Of a stretch of 64,000 nt of DNA, positions 56,667 to 64,000 are shown one piece after another (position 1 is the first letter of the stretch; each line of letters begins with the position of its first letter). Origin of the DNA: Triglochin maritima (Eukaryota; Streptophyta; Magnoliopsida; Alismatales; Juncaginaceae); contig OY821791.1 in assembly GCA_963682175.1 (NCBI GenBank), positions 24,975,826 to 25,039,825 of the forward strand, given 5' to 3'. The notes below the pieces were generated by a model. That model searched no databases and was not told the origin of the DNA. It worked only from the letters and a program-made list of their open reading frames with translations. Position numbers and translations under genes: made by a program.

Positions 56667-58075
56667 TGTTGGCCTTTTGGCCTTAATCTATGTTTTGATG
56701 ATTTAATCAACATAATCTTAATTATAATCAATGTAGAGTAGCACACATTATGCATGACATATATATTGTATTGTCCTAACTTCTACATGTGATCAAGACT
56801 CAATGGAGAAAGGAATTGAAGTCAAGACATGTAATCAAGCTATTGAAGACATGTATTTTTGTATTTCTTTTGAGTCTTAGGATCGATGTAATCATGAGCA
56901 TACAAGAGTTAAAATCCATTCATACAAGAAGTCACACAGAAAATCTCATAACATTTGAACTTCAATAGGTCACTCAAATTTGAACCGGAAAACACTAAAA
57001 CCCAAACCATGACTATTTAAGCTAAATTGGTCGACCGAACTAGTTCTCTGTTCGACCGATTGGATCAGTTAATCAGTTCTCCTTTAGTATCAAACCAGTC
57101 GACTGTTGTGTGCATGTTGTTCGACCGTTTACACGTGTCTTGTTACCGTTAAACTTGTCATGTTATACCAACGGTCGTATTCGTAAAAACTTTACAAAAC
57201 CCGAAAATACATAAGCCACTGGTCGACCGTTCCAAGATGTTTTCTTGAACCCCAGAGTTCCTGTCATTTTTCAGTCGACCACCCAAACCACTTTGTTCAA
57301 CCAAACTCATAACACAACAGTGCCTGTTAGATTTCGGTGGACAGTTCCACCTTTTAGTTTGACCATTAACTTAAGTGAACTTAAGTTATAACCTAGTTTG
57401 TTTGATCGTTCCCTGCCTTGTCGACCGTCCCTTGTTCTGGATTTCCTTCCGGTCGACCAAACTTGCCTTGAATAGTGTGTTGCAGTTTTCTATTTTATGC
57501 ACAACCAATCACCACACTTATCCCCAATGGCTATAACTCTCTTAGAGCTTATAAAAATAGAGGTTCCCCAACATTATTTAGACAACTCTCCTACTACCAT
57601 TTGCCTCCTACATTAGAGAGATCAATCCAAAACTCCAAACCTTCAAATCCACACTTTAGTCATCAACTGTTATTCACTCAAGTGTTCTCAATTTTAGAGA
57701 GTGTGTTCCACTCATTTGTTTGTCAAAGAAGCAAGGACTTTGGTGAAAGCCCGAAGTGTTCCCTCTCGGTTTGTGAGAGGAAGAAATCAAGCTTGCGAGG
57801 GTTGTTCGTAAAGCATGTGGTGTAAAAGGCTTAATCTCGGTCCAGAACGAGATTGATAGTGAAGACGTAGGCGGAACTCAAAGGAGATCGAGCAGAGCTT
57901 AAAAGAGAAGAAGTAGGTGGGGGACCCAACCTCTATAAAAATCATCGGGTCATTTTTGTTGTTTGCGATATTTTCTTTACTTGCTTTTGTTTGATTATTC
58001 TACTGAATCTTTGATTAAGCAAGTAGGGAATAAGTTTAAAAGTGATTAGAATTAAGGGGTCATTACGATCCTACA
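56667..58075 (+). repeat. Family S 3' LTR (nested copy)
   Basis: 1409 bp, TGTTGGCCTT to CGATCCTACA. Dyads in decayed form at 57027-57460. A TATA-like TATAAAAATAG lies near 57549. The preceding PPT is damaged (AAAAAAGGCGAGAT). Confidence 0.9.
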
Positions 58076-59213
58076 CGGAGTCCGTCCATAAATGGAGTCC
58101 ACAAAAGTCCAAGAATAAAATGGTCGACCGAGCAAGGGACGGTCGAACGAAAATGGGTTATAACTTAAGTTCACTTAAGTGAACGGTCGAACTAAAATGT
58201 GGAACGGCTGACCGCTCAGGGAGTTTTGGCAAGAATAAATGATATATCGATTGACCACAAAGGAAAGTTCGGTCGACCGAAAAATGACAAACACTTTGTG
58301 TTTCAAGGGAAGTCTACGTTCAGTCGACCGGTGGTCAAAGTATTTTGGGGTTTTAGGAAATCCGACCGTTGAAGAAAACGACAAGTCTAACACTCAAATG
58401 ACACATGTAGACGGTCGACCGGTCGAGCTGGGTAAATCACTATTGGGCTAACAGAATATACTGAACATTCGGTCAACTGGAGAACGTCTGGTTGACCGAT
58501 TTGGCACAAGCAGTTTTAGGTTAAGATTTAGTGATTTTCCCGTCTAAGTTTAGGTGACCTATTGAAGTCCAATTGATCTGAGATTTTGTGTGTGGCTTCT
58601 TTAAGGAACCTATTGCGTATGTGATTAGTTATTTACTCTAGTATGCTCAAGTACACAAAGTTACTAAGATTCCAAAGAAATACACAATTACATGTCTTCA
58701 ATAAGCTTGATTACATGTCTTCGCTAGAGTTCATTTCTTCCTTGAGTCTTGATCACCTTTAGAAGTTAGCACAAGGCAATATATATGCTATGCATAATGT
58801 GTACTACTCTACTTTGGATTGTTATTAAGATTAGGTTGATTAAATCATCAAAACATAGATTAAGACTATATCAATAACAACTATATCATTCACAAAGATT
58901 GAGTTACAATACTTGCATTACATACACACACTAAGTGCCCACAAATGAGGGAAGGGATCCCCTATTCATAGGAGAGAGACTCCCTCAACATAGTACACAA
59001 AAATGAGTTTGAATTTCTCCTATACTTAGAGTATACAAATGCGTTTATACTTACTTAGATATTTTAACTACACAACAATATCTCTCAAGTATCCAAAACG
59101 TGTTTTGTCCTAAACTAGCAAATATCTAGCTTCAAGAACTCCTACACATTCTTTAGGGTGCTCGAAAACGTGTTACCCTTGTCCTTTGCTTCCTCGTGGG
59201 TAAAGGCCTTTCA

Positions 59214-59644
59214 GGGTGCTCGAATGTTTAAGATTGTTTGCCTACATAATAGCCAAATCAAATAATGTGCTCGACGAGAAGAGAAGACCTTGCTTGCTTG
59301 TTGGTGAGTGGGTTGCATGTGAACCCCACACAATTTTTTTTAGTTTGCTCGGTAGTGCAAAGAAGATTGTGAGACATTTGTCATATTGTCATTGGTCTAT
59401 TCTTTGTAAGTAGTTTTTGGGTGTAGAAGAGATAGTGGGACATGTATCATATTGCTATAGAAAATGTTTTCTTTATGAGCTCCTTTTAACACGTTCTTTA
59501 TGACACTCTTGACATTGAGGGACATGATTTTTTCAAGATGCACGTGGAGCCTCTTATCAACTATTTAATTTGTTTCCACATTTGATGACGTAATATTTTA
59601 GGCGCCCGTTAGTTTCTTAATGCACGTGATCATTGACATTCCAA
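59214..59644. other. Unassigned DNA right of G1
   Basis: No coding or element signal recognised. GGGTGCTCGAA occurs at both about 59156 and 59214, on either side of the G1 LTR end. Confidence 0.4.
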
Positions 59645-59826
59645 GATGCATGATGTGTGTCCCAGGGAAAAACTATGTGTCCCACAGGGGTTTTGTGTCC
59701 TAACGCGGGACAACTGTGTGTCCCACGTGAGACTAGTGCGTCCCATAACGGAACTAATGTGTGTCCCACGCGGGACATATGTGTACCTCGTGAGATAGAT
59801 GTGGCTCCCATGCGAGACAAATGTGT
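59645..59826. repeat. Degenerate minisatellite, unit about 20-23 bp
   Basis: About eight imperfect units based on ATGTGTGTCCCACGCGGGAC; the best units are near 59718 and 59757. The unit contains a GTCCC...GGGAC inverted repeat. Open frames across it (rich in CPTR or SRGTH-type repeats) are by-products. Confidence 0.8.
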
Positions 59827-60216
59827 ATGTCTTGTTTTGCATTTAAAGTGTCTATTAAAAAGAAAATCAATAGTCTCTTACTTAATCGAAATCGTGTTTT
59901 TAAACAATAAAATAAAAAATGCAAACTAAAACATGGATGGTGACGTAAAGCGGTCCCATATGCACCGTCTTCGTGTATCAAGACTTTATTGCTATTGCTT
60001 CATTATTTGTAAGAGTTATATGTTTTTAAATAGTGTTTAAAATAATACCAACGACTATAATTTATATGTTTCTTGTGGTTTGTAACCTTTAATTTTCTAA
60101 GATAATCATTATTTTTAACGTTTTCTTATTAATTTACAATTTTATTAGTAAATAATGATAACTAATATTTATTCAGAAATTTATAAATAATAATGATGAA
60201 TACATGCAATACTAAT

Positions 60217-60379
60217 TAGGGGTGCAAAGAGATACAGATATCCGCTGATAATCCATATCCGTATTCTATTTTTTAAGGATATGAATATCATTTTTTTCCA
60301 TTTTCGAGCTGATATGGATACATATATCGGATTTCAAGTTTTTGCAGATACGGATATGAAAATTTGAATTTTGGTGGAT

Positions 60380-60414
<35 letters not shown>

Positions 60415-60803
60415 TTGGTCGAATACAGATACGAATATCCGCACGATTAAGATAATAATGTTTTTGCCTGTATATGTTTATATTAGATAAATTTTCATGA
60501 TTATTTTTAGTTTTTACTTAAAATTTTATTATTGTACATCAATTTTGTTACATTTTCTAAACGGCTATCATTAAGATATAATTTCATCCAACTTAAAAGG
60601 TACTTTTTTGTGAATTACCATGATACACACTCGTTATATATTGTATATATGTACACCACCATATTTATGTGTTTATTTATCCGTATCAATTAATAAAATA
60701 TTTATTCCATGTGTGTACCCCTTTTTAAGGATATGGATACACAATTTTCTTATCGGGAAAAATCTGTATCCGTATATCAAATACTGATCCATTTACACCC
60801 CTG
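60217..60803. mobile_element. hAT-type MITE
   Basis: 587 bp with ends TAGGGGTGCAAA and TTTACACCCCTG (inverted) and 8-bp flanks ATACTAAT (60209-60216) and ATACAAAT (60804-60811) that match at 7 of 8. Short inverted ends with an 8-bp TSD are typical of hAT elements. The interior is full of GGATAT/ATATCC repeats and has no coding. Confidence 0.75.
60384..60411. repeat. (AT)14 microsatellite
   Basis: Uninterrupted AT dinucleotides inside the hAT-type MITE. Confidence 0.95.
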
Positions 60804-60811
60804 ATACAAAT

Positions 60812-61796
60812 ACTAAAAATATGATGGTAAGTGGATAAAAAGTAGTAGATGAGGTGGAGGAGAGAGGAACAATGGGTTTGAAAATGTTGACGTTTTTAAC
60901 ATAAAATGTTAATATTGGGCTAAATTTAAAGTTTTAGGAATGTTTAATGAGAGGCCACGACATTTTGAATTGAAAAGATGCACGAAATGATACTCTAAGA
61001 ACTGGATTTATAATTTATAGATGTTAGTAAGTACAAAATATAAAAAACTTTAAAATTTGAATCCGGTTGACATTGTTGAATTAAAAAGGAAAAATGATAC
61101 TCTATCATCTATAGATGTTAGTAAGTATAAAAAAACACAAACTCTAAAATTTTGGGTAGGTAATTCTAGTAGTTGCCATTTCGTAGGCTTTGGTTTTAAC
61201 GTTGCATTTCTTCTTTCAAGGTTCATAGGAGATTGTTCGCTATTTTAGTTTATCCTGATTCATATCACGTTAGTCTCATTAAATTCAAGGCATCCATAAA
61301 CCAATTTCAACTGAGAAATATAATTTTTTTGTTGGCTGTGATGTTTTTAGTTATTTTCCCTTTAGAGTGTCGATTTAACTGATGATCGTACTTTCTTGAA
61401 TTTTTTGTGTGTAACGAAATAAATGTTAATTAAATTAGACAAATGACAACGTTCATGTGTTTATTTAAAAGAGAATAAACTCGTTGGTCAATGGTCCCCG
61501 CTATAAAACGAATAGCCAGTGCCAGAGCCATTCAGAGCTTCACTGTACCCACTTCCCCCTTCCAGTTTTCCATTTGTTTTCCCCGCCACATTTTCCCTCT
61601 TTATCCTCCGGTTTTTTTACTATGGAACTTCGCTTTCTTGTTTTTCTACCTGCCACCTCTTAAAATATACATCTGCAATAGTAATACATCTTTCTATATC
61701 ATTACTTTTCAAAAGATAGTATTACAATAACAAATCTTTCTTCATTCTTGCTTTGGGAAAAAAATAGTAGTATTTATTGATATGATTTGCCACGCT
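60812..61796. other. AT-rich DNA with a local duplication
   Basis: TAGATGTTAGTAAGTA recurs at about 61018 and 61104, with matching sequence around it (AATGATACTCT before, AAAATTTTG-like after), a decayed duplication of about 87 bp period. At 61500-61720 a CTATAAAACG motif precedes a C/T-rich stretch; I see no supported gene. Confidence 0.5.
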
Positions 61797-62147
61797 GAGA
61801 GCATATGTAACGGGGTCGTCCCGCGTAACGACTCCCGACTACCTGGTAGTCATGTTTTTTAAAGTTTTTTTTTGTTTTTTTTAAATTAGTTTTAATCTTT
61901 TTTTAAGGTTTTTTTTGAAAATACGTTTCTAATTTTTTTGATTTTTTCATTTTTTTCCAAGATCGATCCCGAAATGATGTGGAGGAGAGAGATGAGTTGT
62001 GGTTAAGAAGTGAATAGTGTAGGAAAGATAAGAAAGTTGGTTGGGAGAGAAAGCTGACGTGGAAGATAGAGAAATCTGATTTGGAAGAGATAGAAAGCTC
62101 ATAACCAGGTTGTCCGGATCATGATTACGAACGATCTAATGTTTCTC
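61797..62147. mobile_element. Candidate MITE, about 50-bp imperfect TIRs
   Basis: The left end GAGAGCATATGTAACGGGGT and the inverted right end GAGAAACATTAGATCGTTCG align loosely over about 50 bp, with the best match at ACTACCTGGTAGTCATG versus GGACAACCTGGTTATGAG. Length 351 bp, non-coding, with T-rich and GA-rich halves. No clear TSD. Confidence 0.45.
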
Positions 62148-62391
62148 CTAAAACGATAGAAGATAACATGGTTCTACACTAGTAACACTATAGTCACTAC
62201 TAGTCTACTATACGAGGATAACTCGTACCTGATGAATTTATAATCTCACAAAAAATCAAATTTATTTACAAGAGAATGTATTGTGACTACTGACTGGTAC
62301 CCCCTACAAAGTAATGAACTTCAAGGATTAATATTAACCATTTTCTCCTCTAAACATTAATACTTGAAGATTAATTTCTTCTACTAAGGGC

Positions 62392-62520
62392 ACCCTTAAT
62401 GGGTCGGGCGCGCCCTCGCGCCTGGCTCGAGCTCCATCCCCTTAGCGGGTAGGGCGCTTGCCGGGCGGGCGCCCGGGGCTCCATCGGGTGGGGGGCACGT
62501 GTTGACCCCCATTGGTCCAC
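62392..62520. other. GC-rich island, possible MITE end
   Basis: GGGCACCCTTAATGGG start, very GC-rich, with the inverted repeat CCGGGCGGGCGCCCGG at about 62459. It looks like one end of a small DNA element whose other half lies past the family S LTR at 62555, outside the window. Confidence 0.35.
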
Positions 62521-62554
62521 TTTTTTATATTATTATTTTAGTGGAGGATATGTT

Positions 62555-63879
62555 TGTAGGATCGTGATAGTCTCTAGTTCTAATCACTTTTAACCTTAAT
62601 TGTCTACTAATTTAATCAATCAAGATATGTAGCGGAATTTAAACAAATAAACAAGCAAGTAAGAAGAGATAAGTAAACCACAATGTAGACGAGGGATTTT
62701 ACAGAGGTTTGGCACCCCACCCGGGTCCTAGTCCTCTCTTGCAAGCTCCGCTCGGATAACCGAGCTCCGCTCATGACTTCACTAACCACTCCCGCTCCAG
62801 GCCAGGAGAGAACGCCTTTACAACACAAGCACCGCGAACACCCTCGCTTTCTTGACCTTCTTCCTCTCACAAACCAAGAGGGAACACTTCGGACTTTCAC
62901 CGAAATCCTTGCTTCTTGAACAACAAATGAGTGGGACAACACTCTCTAAATATTGAGCACACTTAGAGTATGATTTGACTATGATCAAATGTGTGGAATT
63001 TAGGCTTAGAGTGTAGGATTGGGGAATTGGAGCTTGGGAGTTTCTCTCTAGTGTATGTGAAAAATGGAGGTGAGAGAGATGTGTAATTGTGTCAAAGGAA
63101 CACCTATTTATAAGCTCTAAGTGAATTATAGCCGTTGGGACAAGTTTGGTAAAATATTGTGGAAGATACACAAAACAGAAACTTACAGTATGCATTTTTG
63201 CATATGTTCGGTCGACCGGATCGGTAAGTTCGGTCGACCGTTGGGAAGTTTAGGACACGGTTCGGTCAACCGGTTAAGGAACGGTCGACCGCCAAAGACT
63301 ATGACTTAGGTACACTTAAGTGATCCGTCGAATACCGAGATAGGTTCGGTCGACCGATTCGTAACAGACTCTACGGGGTTGACAAATAAGATCATAGTCG
63401 GTTGACCAAAACAAGGTCCACGATCGACCGAAAACAAACATGCTGTTTGGGTTTGTCGAGTTATCATACGTTCGGTCGACCGAACAAGGTCCTCGGTCGA
63501 CAGATACACTAAATGTATTTTGGGGTATATGGAAATAATACGAATACGATTGTTGGTATAATACGAAAAATCTAACAGTCGGACAAATAAATTTACACGG
63601 TCGACCGGGGCAGTAAAACACTGACAAGATTTATGATCACTTGGTCGACCGAATGTGGGCAGACTGTTCAAGTTTTGGTTTGGTGTTTTTCGGTCTAAGT
63701 TTGGGTGATCTATTGAAGTCCAAATTATATGAAATTTTGTGTGTGACTTCTATAAGAAACTTAGTGTGTGTTTGAGTAGTTTTTAGCTCAAGTATGCCCA
63801 ATTACACAAAGTTCCTAAGACTCAAACAAATGCAAATTACATGTCTTGACTTGATTTCCTTTCTTCCTTGAGTCTTGAT
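62555..63879 (-). repeat. Family S LTR, interrupted
   Basis: + strand start TGTAGGATCG. Close to 51384-52862 in reverse. The last part is cut by another LTR insertion at 63880, so the end and TSD partner (left flank ATGTT) are outside the window. Palindromes at 63208-63660, including exact CGGTCGACCG near 63209, 63231, 63281 and 63347. Confidence 0.85.
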
Positions 63880-64000
63880 TGTTAGGATCTATGACCCTTT
63901 AATCGATAGAAAAATGTGGAATTAAGAATACTAATCGAAGGATTAAGAAAGAGACAATTGCAAACCACAAAAATGATGACACCGGAGTTTAAAGAGGTTC
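63880..64000 (-). repeat. Family S LTR start, runs off window
   Basis: + strand TGTTAGGATCTATGACCC, most like the LTR starting at 33201 (shared CAAACCACAAAA, GACACC, GAGTTTA blocks). Inserted into the LTR at 62555. Confidence 0.75.

Larger units (their letters stand above)
53708..58075 (+). mobile_element. Gag-only family S element, nested
   Basis: 5' LTR 53708-54439, PBS 54442-54453, gag, decayed PPT, 3' LTR 56667-58075. Perfect TSD CGGAG (53703-53707 and 58076-58080). Internal region about 2.2 kb with no pol, the same plan as the 37651-47915 array but clearly diverged, so the gag-only form is an established family and not one deletion. Confidence 0.9.
53051..58879 (-). repeat. Family S solo LTR inside G1 LTR
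   Basis: Own sequence 53051-53707 and 58081-58879 (about 1456 bp), reverse orientation, + strand start TGTTAGGATC, end TCAATAACA. Perfect TSD ACTAT (53046-53050 and 58880-58884). Palindromes at 53675-53705 and 58122-58500. Confidence 0.9.
29156..59213 (-). mobile_element. G1: old Ty3/gypsy chromovirus, heavily interrupted
   Basis: One minus-strand element whose own DNA is only about 4.9 kb, spread over 30 kb. 3' LTR 29156-29706; PPT (+ strand TTCTCCCCCACC, 29707-29718); integrase and chromodomain remnant 29720-30713 and 32257-32328; integrase finger, RNase H, RT, protease and gag 48611-51359; PBS 51360-51377; 5' LTR 52865-53050 and 58885-59213. The two LTRs share long blocks but differ at over one site in ten. 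The flanks share GGGT (29152-29155 and 59214-59217), a possible partial TSD. About 130 bp of integrase is missing at the 32329/48611 junction. Galadriel-like is my best guess from the integrase C-terminus and decayed chromodomain. Confidence 0.85.
52865..59213 (-). repeat. G1 5' LTR, split by family S insertions
   Basis: Own sequence about 515 bp: 52865-53050 and 58885-59213. + strand start TGTGATATTCCTACTCC, end AAAGGCCTTTCA. Matches 29156-29706. Confidence 0.82.

Noticed and set aside
59214..59218. Full 5-bp TSD for G1
   Set aside because: Left flank CGGGT and right flank GGGTG share only four bases in register; I report GGGT as a partial match only.
61491..61730. Promoter-like TATAAAA with a following open frame
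   Set aside because: The frame is low-complexity (Phe/Pro/Leu-rich), overlaps a second frame and has no motif; a TATA-like string alone in AT-rich DNA is weak evidence.
62455..62475. Strong GC hairpin as a transcription terminator
   Set aside because: Bacterial-type terminators do not apply in plant nuclear DNA, and there is no gene upstream.
1..64000. tRNA, rRNA or other structural RNA genes
   Set aside because: The only tRNA-like strings are primer-binding sites; no cloverleaf or rRNA sequence was seen.

Overview
This window is plant nuclear DNA, almost certainly from an angiosperm. It is AT-rich, has no intact host gene, and is built nearly entirely of transposable elements nested in one another. 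The lineages present fit a flowering plant: Athila-like, Tekay and Galadriel-like Ty3/gypsy; Sirevirus-like and another Ty1/copia; CACTA, MULE and hAT DNA transposons; and a LINE tail. Calls rest on reading the sequence by eye. Boundaries come from TG...CA LTR ends, primer-binding sites (PBS), polypurine tracts (PPT) and target-site duplications (TSD). No database search was run.

Layout. 1-3396: 5' end of a minus-strand Athila-like element (gag, tRNA-Asp PBS, LTR). 3399-8000: MULE transposase remnant on + facing a plant-mobile-domain (PMD) pseudogene on -, the latter split by an Athila-like solo LTR (5799-7226). 8744-17083: old decayed minus-strand Ty1/copia element with a LINE tail inside (12601-13164). 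17084-19154: AT-rich DNA with one exon-like relic. 19155-28719: Athila-like solo LTR (TSD CAACC) holding a nearly pristine Tekay chromovirus at 19240-27504 (TSD AATAA; LTRs 1829 and 1831 bp; one open 1480-residue gag-pol).

29156-59213 is one old minus-strand Ty3/gypsy chromovirus (G1) blown apart by later insertions. Most belong to a gag-only Sirevirus-like family (family S, LTR about 1.4-1.54 kb): solo LTR 30719-32256 (TSD CTATC); truncated element 32329-48610, whose LTR holds a CACTA transposon (33844-37447, with a Ulp1-protease-like fragment) and a tandem LTR-gag-LTR-gag-LTR array (37651-47915, TSD CAGTT); solo LTR 51384-52862 (TSD TTTGT); and solo LTR 53051-58879 (TSD ACTAT) holding another gag-only element 53708-58075 (TSD CGGAG). 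59214-64000 has a minisatellite, a hAT-type MITE, a second candidate MITE and two more family S LTRs, one inside the other, running off the end.

Most unusual points. (1) Dense arrays of a spaced dyad, CGGT-NN-ACCG, fill family S LTRs and, in the form CGGTCGACCG, the unrelated Tekay LTR (11 exact copies in about 550 bp). (2) At 38170-39424 an Athila-like LTR plus exactly its 18-nt PBS, with no internal sequence, sits between 171-bp identical direct repeats of the host LTR; it looks like a captured plus-strand strong-stop reverse-transcription intermediate. (3) The middle LTR of the tandem array is a 3'-LTR/5'-LTR chimera, the expected product of unequal crossing-over. The only element here that looks able to make a full set of proteins is the Tekay copy.
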